DNA of 64,000 nt from Hippophae tibetana (Eukaryota; Streptophyta; Magnoliopsida; Rosales; Elaeagnaceae): assembly GCA_037013495.1 (NCBI GenBank), contig CM072802.1, positions 61,685,983-61,749,982 of the forward strand, read 5' to 3'. Position numbers and translations under genes: made by a program. Under the pieces are notes generated by a model. The model saw only the letters and a program-made list of their open reading frames with translations, was not told the origin of the DNA and did no database searches. Below, in pieces: positions 34,085-49,023 of the stretch (its first letter is position 1; each line of letters begins with the position of its first letter).

Positions 34085-35955
34085 AAGGTTTAGGGTTAAA
34101 ATTATTATTTTTCAAAATATGATTTAGGGTTGTAGAATTTTGGATTTAGGGTTTAGGGTTAAAATTATTATTTCTCTAAATAGGGTTTAGGGTTGTTGGA
34201 TTCGGGATACATGTTATAGGGTTTATGGTTATATTTGTGGGTTAAGGTTTAGAGTTAAATTTATTATTTTTCTAAATAGGGTTTAGCGTTTTGTGATTTG
34301 GGATTTGGTTTTTATGGTTTAGGGTCATATTTGTGGGTTAAGGTTTAGGGTTAAAATTATATTTTTTTTTCTAAATAGGATCTAGGGTTTTGGGATTTGG
34401 GATTTAGTATCTTGGTTTAAGTTTTAGGACTTTGAGTTTAGGGTTATACTTAGGGTTGGAGTAAAATTGGAAAAACAATTTGATATAAGAATGAAATCTT
34501 GATTCCTTAAGTGGGAAAAGGAATTAAGATTACTTCAATTCTAGGATTTGTTTTCATTTTATTCTCACTTTTCAGCTCAACCAAATATAAAATTGGAAGG
34601 AATCATTTTTTATTTCATTCCATTCCAGTCAACCAAATGTAGGGTAATGTAATATTACCTTTTCATATACAAAAATATAATAAACATTCTCTATCAAAAT
34701 ATATTCCACCTAATCCAAAACATGTCCCAATATACCGTCAACCAAGAAATTCTAGCATTTATTCAACAACTTCAACTTTGACATATACCAATTGTCTTTA
34801 CATAAACTAACAAGATAATATAACTCCAATGAAAAAATCCAAGTCTAAGAAAATGGAGAAATCAATGGATTTTGAGAGGTAGGTGCTACTTGTGATATTG
34901 TACTAAAGAATTATGATTCAATATTTTGACTAAGTTTATTTTAGAGTCTCATCATCACCTCTTGTCATTGAGCCATCATCTCCTGTTGTTGAGTAAATAT
35001 CTCAATATGATAATCCCGAGTTTAAATTTGATTATCGTGGACATAAAATTTGAACACTTTTGAGAAGGATAACAGAATTAAATCGGAATGGGATTGTGAA
35101 TATGAATGGAATGGAATCATTTTTTTGCGTTTCACTACTTGAATCAAAAAAGGAATTAGGGTTGTAGTGTTTGATTTACAATTGTAATGGAATGTAAAAC
35201 ACTCTATATTACCTTAATACTAATATATTCTCTAAAATTTAAATAATATTATTTAATTATTATTTTTTCATTAGAAAAAATATATTATTGAAATTATTAT
35301 GTTACTAAATAATTATTACTTAAAAATAAAATATATTTTAAAAACTATTTTTTTTAAATAGGGTTTAGGTTTATGAGATTTGGACTTTATGATTTAGGGT
35401 TTATGGTTATATTTGTGGGTTAAGGTTTAGGGTTAAATTTATTATTTATCTAAAGAGGATTCATGGTTGTGGGATTTGGGGTTTAGGGTTTAGGGTTTAA
35501 GGTCATATTTGTGGGTTAAGGTTTAGGGTTAAAATTATTATTTTTCTAAATAGGGTTTAGGGTTATGGGATTTAGGATTTGGGGTTTAGTGTTTAGGGTT
35601 TAGGGTTATATTTGTGGGTTATGGATTAGGGTTAAAATTATTATTTTTCTAAATAGGATGTAGGGTTTAGGGTTTAAGTTTATATTTGTGGGTTAATGTT
35701 TAGGGTTAAAAGTATTATTTTTCAAAATAGGGTTTAGGTTGTTAGATTTGGGGTTTACGTTATAGGGTTTAGGGTTATATTTGTGGGTTATGGTTTAGGG
35801 TTAAAATTTTATTTTTCTAAATAGAGTTTAGGGTTTCGTGATTTTGGATTTGGAGTTTAAGATTTGGGGTTATATTTGTGTGTTTAGATTTAGGGTTTAA
35901 ATTATTATTTATCTAACTAGGGTTTTCGATTTTAGGATTTAAGATTTTTGTCTCT
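34085..35955 (+). repeat. Telomere-like arrays and spacer, unit B
   Basis: Collinear with 6346-8216: arrays at 34085-34455 and 35351-35955, spacer 34456-35350. The spacer reads CCAAGAAATTCTAGC near 34745, agreeing with unit C and nearly with the homologous spacer near 11320. The unit A form therefore looks derived. Confidence 0.85.
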
Positions 35956-35974
35956 TTTAGAGAACATAAAATCA

Positions 35975-37969
35975 TGCAAGTATACACGGTCACAAGTAAT
36001 AATATGATTAAGTAAAATATCGTTCCCACGGAGATTTGTTACTAGTGTTCCTTAATACTAAAATTATTTCAACCTGAGTTTATCCATATATTCGATAATT
36101 TGATGCAGTTTGATTAACTAGTTTTTATAACAGTTTATAAGAAAATTCTAGGATTGTAGTTTCACCAAATTAATCCACTTGAACATTTTATTTTTTCTTG
36201 ATTTATGTTCTCGTATTTTAAGTTGTTAACCAAGAACTCCTAATTTATCCATATATCTCTTCCGAGCTCCATACAGACACATCTCACTAAAATAATTTAT
36301 TATATTCCTATGAGAATTAAATTCAACCAGATTTATTAAGTTCTAAGTTCTCAAATAGTTACACATACAATAAAAGTATATTCCTATCCCTTATATATAT
36401 ACGTTATTTTATAACGAGCAACACACAAAAATGTATTTTCCAAGTTTATTTAAGTGTCACGTATCAATTAATTAATCTTCCGATAATTAAAAGCATTAAG
36501 CATAGATAAAATAAACAACTTAAAACTGTTCCATAAATCATTCAAAAATAATTAATTCAAGTTTCATAATTTAAGCTACACTGCAACCCTAGAACAAATA
36601 AATTAGTTCATAGCAGAAATTAAAATTACAACACAACAACAATCAAACATTTCAGAGAAATAAAATTTAAAAGAAAAAAAGATTAGGAGAAACTCTTTCA
36701 CGATTCCTCAATGAAAATTAAATTTCTTCCCTTTCCTTGTTCTTCGTTGTCTTCTTTCTCTCTATTTCCTAAGAAAATACAACATAAAAATTGTTAAATA
36801 AAAGTTTCTGCGTATTTTACAACACGTAGAGAGAAACTAAAACTTAAGTGAAAAAGTGGAAAAATGCAAAACTAAAAACTAAACTCCAACTTTTTTCTCG
36901 CGTCCAAATATATCCCCCTATACAATTTTTTTTTATCAAGATACATGTATTGGGGGACAAAAAGACATGGGAGGAATTAAAATAAATAACACGGGTGAAA
37001 ACCGTTCTGTGTTTTTCTAATTTTTTTTTCTTTAAATGCATGCCACGTGTCATCATTTTATTGGCTGCAAGATATGAAGAGACATGTGGCAGACTTTCAT
37101 TCGGTGGGGAGAATGGGCGCATGGAGAACAGCTGGACTGAGTCGCACAAGATCTTATCGCGTTGGAAGTGTGCGACAGTTGGCTTCGATACGTGGCGACG
37201 CAGAAAGAGGTGGTGAGTGGGTGTCGTTTCTGTGTTTTTATTTTAACAAATACATGCCATGTGTCGTCATATGATTCCCTGAAATATTGAGGAAACACGT
37301 GGCTGCTTTTTATTCGGTGAAATGCGATGGTGCACTCTGATGCGATGAACAGCGTCGCACGGGAGTGTAGGCGAGCAGCTCGGTGCGTGACAGCTTGATT
37401 CCACGCGGTTAAATCTAAACCTTTCAACTGATCCAACGGTGAGCGATGCAGCTCGGGAGAAACTTCTGCGCAGTCGACACGTGGGTCCCACTCTGCACGC
37501 CAGCCTGCGTGGCAGGTGGGCCCTACTCGGTGCCGAGTCGCGTGCTTCAGGAATACCGGGTCCATTCTCTTTTGTCGTGTCTTGTTTGCATGCGCCAGAT
37601 CTTGACCGTTGATTGGACGATCGAACGGTGAGTGTTGGGCATTGTGAATGTCACGAGTGGCTCCTTCTACTGCGCAGAAAATTCAACTTTCATTAATTGC
37701 ATTTTGACCCACAAATTTAATTCAAATTAACTTATAATCTTTTGATATTTTCAATTTAACCCACTTTTAATTCAAATTAAATTTTAAGCTTTTTATAATT
37801 GCAATTAAGTCCCTTTTTATTAAAATTCATTAATTTTCTTGAAAATATATTTATTACAAACTAATACTAAATATTAATTTAATTAATTAAAAATTAACTA
37901 AAAATGTAAAGAACTAGCAATTATAATTAATAAAATAGACGAAAATAACAGTATAAAATACAGTTATCA
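35975..37969 (-). mobile_element. Ty3/gypsy-like 3' LTR, unit B
   Basis: Collinear copy of 8236-10230 with the same polypurine tract at its right edge. Single-base differences from A occur near 36297 and 37857. Confidence 0.65.
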
Positions 37970-38735
37970 CACCCCCAAACTTAAGATTTTGCTAACCCTC
38001 GAGCAAAAGGCAAGAAATAAAACAAGAATAAATGCTTTTAAAATAGCGATTTTTAAAATATTTCTTTTTGTTTATTTCAAATAACATAACTCAAAGAAAT
38101 AAAAGAATTTTATCTAAACGTTGAAATTAATATAAAAGTATATTACATTTTCACAATGAATTTAGTGTGTGTGTGAAGTCTTTTCATATTTTATCACATA
38201 TAATCCGGATCAGTTTATGCAAATATGAGTGCAATTTATTTTTAATGAAATCGCATATCTCATAAGTTTATTTTTCATTTCTTTCTCCACTAATGTAGAC
38301 AAACACAAAATCAATAGGACTTTATTAAGCTTGTAATGTATGGGTTAGGTAAAGGTAGGATAAAGGATAATATTTAGCTAAAAACTTTTCCTAAACACAT
38401 CATTTTAGGATTTAAACGAGATACGATCTATCATCACAATAACTACTTCCCAATTTGGGATTTAACATCACATACAATACTCATTTTTTTCTTTTTTTCT
38501 ATTTTTTTTCCTTTTTTTAACAGTATCCTCTCTTTTTTTCCGATATATCTGCACGTATATATATATTTAGTAGGCTTTTGAAAATGAGATAAAAATATAT
38601 ATATAAACTTTGAGGCTCAAAAGGGGTATACTATGGATAAAGCATATGAAGGTAGATAGATAGGCTCAAACGATCCAAAGATAGCCTAAATCATTTTCTT
38701 AGTTAAATGTTATCTATAATTTCGCCTCGAGAGAA
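37970..38735 (-). mobile_element. Ty3/gypsy 3' internal non-coding remnant, unit B
   Basis: Collinear with 10231-10996, with the same truncation and no coding motifs. Confidence 0.55.
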
Positions 38736-38748
38736 AATCAGGGCATAA

Positions 38749-40913
38749 GGTTTAAGGTTGTACTTGGGGTTTGGGTAAAATTGGAAAAAAAGTTTGAGAT
38801 AGGAAAGGAAACATGTTTCCTTAAAGGGGGAGAAGGAATTATGATTACTTCTATTCTACAAATTGTTCTTATTTTATTCTCACTTTTCAGCCTAACCAAA
38901 AATAAAATTGAAAGAAATCAATTCTAATTCAATTCCATTTTAGTCAACCAAACGTAGGGCAATGTAATATTATCCTTACATATACAAAAATATACTAAAT
39001 ATTCTCTATAAAAATATATTCCACCTAATTCAAAACATGTCCCAATATACCGTCAACCAAGCAATTCTAGCATTTATTCAAGAACTTCAAGTTTAACATA
39101 TACCAAATATCTCTAAATAAACTAACAAATTAATATAACACCAATAAAAAAATCCAAGTCTAAGAAGATGGAGAAATCAAAAGATTTTGGGAGGTATGTG
39201 TTACGTGTGATATTGTACTAAAGAATTATGATGCAATATTTTTTCCTAAGTGTGTAAGAATCTCATCATCACCTCATGTCATTGAGCCACCATATCCTCT
39301 TGTTGGGTAAATATCTCAATACGATGATCCTGAGTTTAAATTCGCTAACTGTGGACTTAATTTACGAACACTTTTGACATGGACAACAGATTAGAGTGAA
39401 TATGGGATTGAGAATAGGAATGGAATGGAAACCTTTTTTGCGTTTGACCACTAGAATCAAAGAATAAATCATGATTGATATGTTTGGTTTACAATTGGAA
39501 TAGAATGTAAAAAACTATATATTACCTTAACACTCATATATTCTGTAAAATTTAAATAATATTATTTAATTATTATTTTTTCGTTAGACAAAATAAATTA
39601 TTGAAATTATTATTTTTCTTAATAATTATATCTTAAAAATAAAATATATTATAAAAATTATTATTTTTCATAATAGGGTTTAGTATTTGAAGGTTTGGGA
39701 TTTGGGATTTGGGGTTTAGTGTTTTGGGATTTTTGTTTCAGGCTTAGGGTTGAATTTGTCAGTTAAGGTTAAGGTTTAAAATTATTATTTTTCTAACTAG
39801 GGTTTAGGATTATGAGATTTTGTGGTTTATGATTTTGGGTTTATGGTTATATTTGTGGGTTAATGTTTAGGGTTAAAATTATTATTTTTCTAAATAAGGT
39901 TTAGGGTTGTGGGATTTTGGATTTGGGGTTTAGGGTTTATGGTTTAAGGTTATAATTGTGGGTTATGGTTTAGGGTCAAAATTATTATTTTTCTAAATTG
40001 GATGTATGGTTTCGGGATTTGGGGTTTAGGGTTTTATTTGTGGGTTAAGGTTTAGAGTTAAAATTATTATTTTTCTAAATAGGGTATTGGTTATGGGATT
40101 TGGGGTTTATGTTATAGGGTTTAGGGTTTAGGTTTTAAGGTTTTGGATTATGTTTGTGGATTAAGGTTTAGTATTAAAATTATTATTTTTTGTACATAGG
40201 GTATAAGGTTTTGAGATTTGGGGTTTACGGTTTACGGTTATATTTATGGGTTAAGGTTTAGGATTAAAACTATTATTTTTCTAAATATGGTTTAGGGTTG
40301 TGGGATTTGGGATTTGGGATATTGGATATAAGGTTTAAAGTTATATTTGTGGGTTAAGGTTTAGGGTTAAAATTATTATTTTTCTAAATAATGTTTAGGG
40401 TTTATGGTTAATGATATTGGGTTATGTTTGTGATTTAAGGTTTAGGGTTAAAATTATTATTTTTCTAAATATGATTTACGATTTTGTGATTTAGGGTTTA
40501 GAGTTTAGGGTTATATTTGTGTGTTAAGGTTTAGCGTTAAAATTATTACTTTTATAAATAGGGTTTAGGATTTATGGTTTTGGGATTTGGGAATAGGGAT
40601 TTAGGGAATAAGGCTTAGGGTTTAGGATTGTACTTGGAGTGAGATTTGTGTAAAATTAGAAAACAAATTAGATGAGAATGAAATCATGATTCCTTAAGGG
40701 GGAGAAGGAATTGTGATTACTTCTTTTTTTAGGAATTGATTTAATTTAATTCTCACTTTTCAGCCCAGCCATATATAAAACTAGATAGAATCAATTCTGA
40801 TACAATTCCATTCTAGTCAACCAAACATTGGGTAGTGTAATATTACCTTTACATATACAAAAATATACTCCACATTCTCTATCAAAATATTTTCCACCTA
40901 ATCCAGAACATGT
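38749..40913 (+). repeat. Telomere-like spacer, array and second spacer, unit B
   Basis: Collinear with 11010-13174: spacer, array from 39674 to 40629, then a partial spacer ending at the 26S junction. Confidence 0.83.
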
Positions 40914-41539
40914 CCCACTAATAGGGAACGTGAGCTGGGTTTAGACTCCTATTGGCAAATCTCCTTGCTATTGTTGTAAAAAAGAGACTCTGGTTTACCA
41001 TTCTTATTATTTCCCGTTCTCGGGCCAGTATAGTGGATCTTTCCCATTATGTCCACTACTTCGCCTCTTTGTTGGACTGCCGGCTAGAAAACATCATCGG
41101 ACGCAATCTAAGAATCCTTTCTATTTTAACTAAATAAAAATAGAAAACCGTCATGAGACAGGTTCGTTTTACCCTACTGATGGCAGTGTCGCAATAGTAA
41201 TTCAACCTAGTACGAGAGGAACCATTGATTCGCACAATTGGTCATCGCGCTTGGTTGAAAAGCCAGTGACGCGAAGCTACTGTGTGCTGGATTATGACTG
41301 AATGCCTCTAAGTCAGAATCCGGGCTAGAAACGATGCGTGTGCTTACCGCCCGTTTGGTGACCTACAGTAGGGGCCTCGGCCCCAAAAGGCGAGCGCCTT
41401 GAAGTGTAATTTCCATCGAGCGGCTGGTAGAATCCTTTGTAGATGACTTAAATACGTGACGGGGTATTGTAAGTGGTAAAGTGGCCTTGCTGCCACGATT
41501 TACTGAGATTCAGCCCTATGTCGCTTTGATTCGTCCCTC
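40914..41539 (+). pseudogene. 26S rRNA 3'-terminal pseudogene fragment, unit B
   Basis: Same decayed 26S fragment as in unit A, including the insert (40947-41148) and the deletion. I saw no differences from unit A inside it. Confidence 0.93.
40947..41148 (+). other. 202-bp insertion in the 26S fragment, unit B
   Basis: Identical placement and sequence to 13208-13409. Confidence 0.7.
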
Positions 41540-41695
41540 CCCTCCCTTTTTTTATTTTTTCCATACACGTTGGGAGGCTTGTAAAGTGCCCACAAATGCA
41601 CATACTGATCATTACACGTGAATGACTCATGACTCGTGACGAAACAAAGACATAACAAGATATCCTTCCCTAATTTTTTTTGAAATAACCCAATT

Positions 41696-41904
41696 GGTTG
41701 GATTTGTGAGGCCGAACAGTACTTCGGATTCATGAACATCACACCAGATCAACAGGTGCAGCTGGCTTCCTTCCATCTAGAAGGCATCGCCCTACAATGG
41801 CATTGATGGTTGCTTGCAAAGTTTCGTGGACCACTCACCTAGAGTGAGTTCACCAAGGCGGTGCAACTAAGGTTTGGTCCAACCGACTATGAAGACCCTT
41901 CAAA
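41696..41904 (+). pseudogene. Ty3/gypsy gag fragment, unit B
   Basis: Copy of 13957-14165 with the same two in-frame stops and the same boundaries. Confidence 0.8.
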
Positions 41905-41914
41905 GAACCCAAGG

Positions 41915-42189
41915 CTAGCACCACCACCATCAACTCTTTTTCTTAACGTTATGATAAGTTGGTCGTCTGAGATCTTTGAAAAATTTGAAGTTCCAACCAT
42001 TGGATTCTTCACCTTTGGTGCTTATTATGCTGCCATGGAGTACGCAACGAGGGAATCCTAACCTATAGATCTCAAAACCGACGAGAATCTTTTTTCTGGT
42101 TTACCCGAAGAAATGGCGATGGCTTATTCAGACACCAAGATAAAGCCATGTGGATCAACACCACCTAGGCCTCCAGAACCGACCCATGA
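41915..42189 (+). pseudogene. Probable UDP-glycosyltransferase fragment, unit B
   Basis: Copy of 14176-14450, same stop and boundaries. Confidence 0.5.
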
Positions 42190-43571
42190 ATCAAGTTTTT
42201 CTCCTTTAGCTGGACTACCTCATAATGGGCTTGGATTTGGGCCATTATCTGGGTCTATTGTTCCCACCCATAAAGAAAATGCTACTCCAAGTATTAATGT
42301 TAGTGTTGGGCCATTATATGGAATTGCTAGTGTTATTGTTAGGAGGCCCAATTGGTTAAGAGGCTTAATTCGTTGGGGTACCAGATGCGCGGTTTCTCAT
42401 ATCCCTTATGTTTCTGGTTGTGGTACTTACAAGCCTTGTTGATGAGGTGCCTAAGGTTTCAACTATCGGAGGTGAAAGAAGAGGCAAAAACTTTCTTCTC
42501 TGCTCCTTTCACATTATGAAAGCTAGATTCAAAGGGGTTTCTGTTTGTTCATAAAAAAATGGCTGATAAGCATCAGCAACCAACTATTATTCAAAAGTTT
42601 GTTGGGTAGCTCCATCTGACTTCTGGCAACATGAATGTTTAGGTCGATACCTTGGGTATAAATTTTTGCTATCAATGTCATGGTAGATTCCAGTTCTAAA
42701 AAAGTCGTTGAAGGTTAAGATTCAGTGCCTAAAGCAAGTCAACAGGAAACTAAGACTTCGCTGCTTCCTTTAGAGGCCAAGAGTAACCCTAATGTCTTGC
42801 ACTCTGATCAGGTTTTCGAACCCCATAATGGTTCCCTTAATTAATCTCCCTATTTTTCCTCAATTCTCCCTCAACAGGGAGACTCTAGGAACGTTCATCA
42901 ACAATCACACGGTGTTAACTCACTCAGGGGTAATGGTGAAAGCAACTACTCTTTTTTTATTGCTCACCTAACCCCTGAAAACTCTAACATTAATACTACT
43001 GGAAATGAGCATCCATCATTAGGGAAAGTGGCTATTATGAATAATGAATAGTAAGATAAAGTTGATGCTAGACTACCAGATAAGTTAAAGGGTCATCTCC
43101 ACAACCACAATCCTATTGATGAATTTGCAACACTTTCAGTTGTTGGTCAAAATAATAGAGCTTTTTGGAGGGATTTTAACAACTGTAAGCATAAAATGTA
43201 ATCCAATACTTGCGGTTGGTTTTGGGGATTTAGCTCCCGTATCCTCAACCATGTCTTTCAAACTATTAGAAAATAGCTTGATGCAGCATCTTAAGAATAG
43301 TAAACGTGACAACATCCTCTCTGATTTCCTTATTGATAGCCAAACACTAGCTAATGATCAAAGTGGTGCTTTGGTGGGGACAAGGCATGGTCAAAGAAGA
43401 AATAATATGTCTGGCATCATGTATTTTGTAATAACAGAGCTTCAACTAGTTGGTAGTGAAATTGGTTTCCAAGAACTCATACTAACAAGCTCTATCAATT
43501 TACATCCTTTGCATAGCTATGTTGATCCTTTTACATGCTTACATTTGCAAACGAGTGAACATTCATAGACC
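42190..43571 (+). other. Unassigned fragment region, possibly LINE-derived, unit B
   Basis: Collinear with 14451-15832, with the same open stretches and no recognisable intact gene. Confidence 0.3.
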
Positions 43572-43759
43572 CAAACATACTAGAAAGGCTTGAAACATGA
43601 TCCTAACAACCAAGAATTGCTTTGGGTACTTTTCGATGAATTAAAAGAGAGACAGGCTAAAATAGTGTAGATCCTGAAATTCAAAACATCCTCTCGAACT
43701 CTATCATGAGACAAGCATTGGTCGATTTCTAAGAAAATCCTAAGTTTGCATAGAAGGAA
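43572..43759 (+). pseudogene. HOP/STI1 co-chaperone C-terminal fragment, unit B
   Basis: Copy of 15833-16020 with the same stops, frameshift and internal deletion. Confidence 0.75.
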
Positions 43760-43849
43760 AAATTCAATGACAGAGTTGATTATAATTGGATTGATAGCCT
43801 CAAAGCATATATTAGATATGATAATAAATAATATTGCTTATAATTTTAC

Positions 43850-44190
43850 CAAATCATACCCAACTTTATCCTTGAGGACAAAAATTCTAAAAGAGAGAAG
43901 AAATGATATGTGCTGATTTGAGTGGCTTAACGCACAGACAAACACACATGGACACAGGTCGTTTCACTAGCACAGAGGTGGTTACACGGTGGAGAAGGGG
44001 ACCACTAGGTCGATAGGGGGATATGCTCATGTTTTCCATTCAAGCACTTTCTTCTGCCTTCTCCAATCTTCTTGTAAGGCTATATATATATAGCCAATGA
44101 GATGGAATACAAAATATCATAATATTATACAAATCAACTTTCATCCTCACTGTTTCTTCTTCTTCTATTTCTCTGAAATTACTCATAACA
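43850..44190 (+). mobile_element. Ty3/gypsy pol tail, polypurine tract and LTR start, unit B
   Basis: Collinear with 16111-16451; the palindromic TATA-like sequence is at 44078-44095. Confidence 0.45.
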
Positions 44191-45101
44191 GGAAATGGCT
44201 TAAAAACCAGGGGAGAAAAAAAGATTATTCGGAATATTTCTCTGGTTTTCAGGGTAGGGAAAAGCTGGAAGATGAACTTCCATAAAGGGAACTCAACTCT
44301 AAGCAAAAAGAGAGCAATTTCTATAAAACATGCCCGGCTCTTACTTCCCCCCTTAATGATCGTATATTCCTATATCATTTTTTTTCCTTAAAATTGTTCA
44401 TTAACTACTTAATTTCCTAAAGATTACAGAAAAAGTACTACGTACAAGCATGTGAAATGGAGTCCGACAACTGTAGATTGTAGAGAACAAACTTGGAAAT
44501 TGTTATTATATTTAATTTACAGATTAAAAAAGCAAAGAGACTTATCTGATAGTTATCAAATGGTAAAATAAATTCAAGCCACAACACAAAATGAAGCAAA
44601 ATAGCAATAATACTGTTCAGTTCATGGACATATATATCCGCTCAACATATATGCCCTTGCAATGTCCCCCCTATTTCATGTTTAATGCTAAATTGCAGTG
44701 ACCTTTGCCCTGCCAAAATACCAAGTATCACAATTCTATTAGATAGGCTCCGCTCCCTCTAAATGTATTTGATGCAACAATTATTTGTGCATTTCTTCCC
44801 CCATTCTGTGGTTGCTTCATGAATCAATGAGTAATAAGTTAGCTATTTACCGTTAGATGCCTGAGTTGACGAAGGTGATGCATAAGTATGTGACCTGCCG
44901 TAGGAAAACAACTAGTGTCATTAGTCTTCTGAATTGCTGTAACCTGGAAATTATCCTTGCCGATGATGTTTAATGGGTTGCATTGTAGTTCTCTCAAAAG
45001 TAAATGGCTGAAAAAACATCTTTGTCTTCAATCACAACCCAGTATGGAATTGTGTTTAGATCACTTCGATCTTTAAACTATGAAAGCAACCAAGGAGGAT
45101 T

Positions 45102-48100
45102 TTAAGGGGAGACTTCTCTTTCAGGATCTGAGGAAGGAGAAGGATCAGAAGCCTCTGCTAAAGCTTCAAGCATGTTTATAACCTCAACCGTGTCATCCAA
45201 ATAGTATTTGGCCTTGCTTGGTTTCTGTCCAACGGTGCATGCAAAGATGGAAGTATTAGAGGAGAGAACACCATTATTCATTGCATTTCCAATTATCTCA
45301 AACATGTCCTCGTCTGATCTATCATCACCAATGCATAGTACAAAATCAGCCTGCCTTCCACTATCAGCCATTGATGTGAAGATCTTTTCTGCAACCATTC
45401 CTTTACTGACTCCCTATGAATCAGAAACAAACAAAATTTATTGATCATGTTTTCGTTATTGTCGAGGCATCAGTCACATATTACTAGTGGTAAACAGGCA
45501 ATCCATTTACAGAAAATAAGAAAATAAGGTGACCCATGTATAAAGTCATGAACGAAATGACAACAGTGAATGCACATTAAAAAATATAAAATCAACAAAG
45601 CTACTTTTTCCAGATACAATCACATCCAAGCTCACAAGAATGCTTCCTAAAATGATCCCAGTGTTATGCTAGCTGAGGTTATGTTAATTTATCAGTCAAC
45701 TAAAAACCTCTTGAAAATTTTCTTCAGACCTTTTCGAAAAAACAAATACAATTAAGGGGCATAATACTGTTGAATTACGAATGATGATGTGAATGAGCTC
45801 ATAGAAGATTGCATATGGAATAACATGTATCTTCTTTGGTCTAAGCACCACTGTTCTTGCGAGATCATAAGACAATATAGAAGATAGTAGTTATGTAGTA
45901 AACAGTTTGTCCATTTCATGGAGGTGAACATCAGTTGACTTCTCCACATTACAATGTTAAATAATAACCTTGAATGAAGCGTCAAATTCATATCTAGCTA
46001 GTACAATGCACCTAATGAGGTCACTTCTGAGCCTTTTTTTATGTTCCATTATTTACTTAACTGCACAGTATCAACTAATAAGCAGTTAATAAAACTCTAT
46101 GCAGTGAATTTTGTGGTACCCCATATTGCAAAAATCATTTTGCAACAATAACCTTCTAACCCATTAATAATATGGGCAAACAAAAATGAATATCTCCTGA
46201 TAAGAGGATGAAGCAACCAAATATACAGTACATACATTTGTCTAAGTGCATGCACAGATGTGTGCACGTGTCTATAAGGAGATTATGCAAAATAATGGAA
46301 GTATGCTTCCACCGTTTCCCCATCAAACAAAATGATCTTCTAAACATTGACAGGGACTCCAATTGTTTAGAAAATTTTAAAACGAACCTTGCAGTCTAAC
46401 TCTGGCTATAACTACAATGAACATGAGCCAAAAAAATTAGGTTTGTGATTTAAAAGAGGTGAAAGGACTCACTAAGAAAGGGGACTCTTAACGCTTTTGG
46501 AAATGACATGCTTAACTATCATAATGAATGAGGATAAATATTGCTTTGAGAATTTAGAAACCAAAGTGTAATATGGCTACTAACCTGTGGCTTTACTTCT
46601 ACAATGCACTGACCACTTTTCACAGCCACTGGTTCATTTGCTAGAACACACTCTAAATGGTCCAGCATCTCCTTGGCCTGGCAAGACCCAAAACCAGGGT
46701 CTGCATCTTGATGATGCCACACTAAGGCACTTTCCTTCATTTCAATGTAAGAGCCATCCGTTGATTCCGTGTACAACTTCATAACTGGCTCAGCCATCTG
46801 TATCCATCCAAAATCACTACCTTGCCCACAAATCTCCCAATCCTTGTCAGCTGACCACCTAACAAATCAACAAGTTTAGGCACATGTAATAATACAAGTA
46901 CAAATGACAAACAAGGATAATAAGCAAAAGAGATAAGCATACCTCATAAAATAACCATGCTCAGCAGCAATCCCTAATTTCTTGCAAGGAGAAAACCACT
47001 TGCCCAAACTATCCCTTCCTCTTCCACTGACGATGAAAAGATTGTTTTTTACGTCATCACAAAGCATGCTTAACATGGACATAACTTGTCCACTTGGTAT
47101 CTTATTGATGGACGTTTGAGGCATCACAGTGCCATCATAATCCAAAAGTATGGCCCGACTTTTAGACCTTGAATAAGCAGATAGAATAGCATCAATAGAC
47201 AACTTTCTGAAATTAGGATCAAGAGCTACAACCCTGAAACCAAAGCTCAAACCAATACCCCAGCAACGTCTTATAAAATGGTCTCTGCATGTCCTTTCCA
47301 TATCTTGGAAAAAGCTTCGCGACCAATACACTACATCATGTGTACTAACATATCTATAATGCTTCTCATGTCGCAACTGTTTCTCAGAATCAGCCAAAGA
47401 AATTGCCTTATTCATTGCCTCAGCAGTAGCTTCAACATTCCATGGGTTAATCCGAATCGCACCACTCAATGAAGGGGAACATCCAATGAACTCTGAAACT
47501 ACTAGCATGCTCTTATTGGGTCCATTTGATTCAGAATTAGGATCTGACCCTGGGATTCCTTGCCTGCAGATAATGTACTCATAAGGAGTAAGATTCATCC
47601 CATCCCTCACTGCAGTAACCACAACACACTCAGCAATGGTGTAATATGCAGCTCTTTCATTGAGAGAGACTGGTCTATCAATGAAAACTATTGGTTGATA
47701 ACCAGAATAACCAAAATTCTGATTAATTCTGTTGCAGCTTTCTTGAATTTCAGCCTGTATTTCTTCAAGGTCCTTGCCTCTTCCTCTGGCAGGGTTTGCA
47801 ATCTGCACCAAAACTGCCTTCCCCTGCCACTTTGGATGCTGCTTCAGCATCTGTTCCATTGATAATAGCTTCAGATTCACACCTTTAAATATGTCCATAT
47901 CATCAACACCAAGCAGCACAGTTTTTCCTTTAAATTGTTGCTTGAGTTCTGCTACCCTCCACTCTTTATCTGCATGTCTCAACACTGATTCAATTTGACC
48001 CATGTGAATCCCAACAGGCATTATTTTAATTCCAACTGTTCTACCATAGTATTCCAATCCAATATAGCCCCTTTTTGATTGATACTCCAGACCTAGCATC

Positions 48101-48924
48101 CGACTACAACAAGACAGGAAATGCCGAGCATAGTCAAAAGTGTGAAAACCAATAAGGTCTGCATTCAAAAGAGACTTAAGGATCTCTTCCCTCACAGGTA
48201 GAGTCCTATAAATCTCTGACGACGGAAATGGGCTGTGAAGAAAAAACCCCATCCTCAGTCTGTTGAATCTTCTCCTCAAAAAGGTTGGTAGAACCATTAA
48301 ATGATAATCATGAACCCAAACATAGTCATCATCAGGATTTATAACCTCAATCACTCTCTGTGAGAAAATCTTATTTGCTGCCACATAAGCCTCCCATAAA
48401 GATCTATCAAACCGCCCTCCATGATTTGCCAAAAACGGAAGCATGTAGTGGAAGAGAGGCCACAAATGCTGCTTGCAGAACCCATGATAGAATTTTTCCA
48501 AAATGTCAGGGGGCAAAAAAGCTGGAACACACTTAAACCTGTCCAACAAAAGCTGTGATACATCATCTTGTTCATTGGAATCAATCTCAACCTTCAAAGA
48601 CCCAACATACAAAACCTCCATATCATCAGGAAGACCATCCTTTAACTGTAATAGCAAAGAGTCCTCATCCCAACTAAAACTCCACCCTTTATTGTCAGGT
48701 CTACGTTTAGCCTTTACTGGGAGTTGATTAGCAACAATGATCAAACGGTCTTGGACAACTGATGAAGGAACATCTGAGGTCACACTACTGGCCTGATCGT
48801 CATCAAGCTCTGATATAACACCAGCAACGGTCATTACTCGAGGAAGTCGCTTCTTTTCACGAGGCATCACAGGAAAGTTCCCGGATGCTAGATCTAAAAG
48901 ATTTGTATACGATCTGGACATCAT
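45102..48924 (-). CDS. TPS7: Class II trehalose-6-phosphate synthase-like protein (TPS7-like), unit B
   Basis: Second intact copy: exons 48924-46943, 46858-46585 and 45413-45102 on the minus strand, with the same splice sites, encoding 855 residues. I see a single coding difference from unit A: the + strand base at 47409 is T where A has C at 19670. This changes codon 506 from GAG (E) to AAG (K) in NPWNVEATAEAMN-x-AISLAD. The recalled Arabidopsis TPS7 has E at this place, so K looks derived. The site is in the glycosyltransferase domain, away from the predicted donor-binding residues. No stop or frameshift breaks the copy, and the upstream region with uORF and G-boxes is also duplicated, so both copies could be expressed. 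Confidence 0.95.
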
Positions 48925-49023
48925 TTTCGCTAACTTTTAAAGGATACGAAGACCAACACGAAAGTCTTTTCACAATATCTCAGAAACCAAACCCAATATT
49001 GCTTTCTCCTTGAATCAATAAAA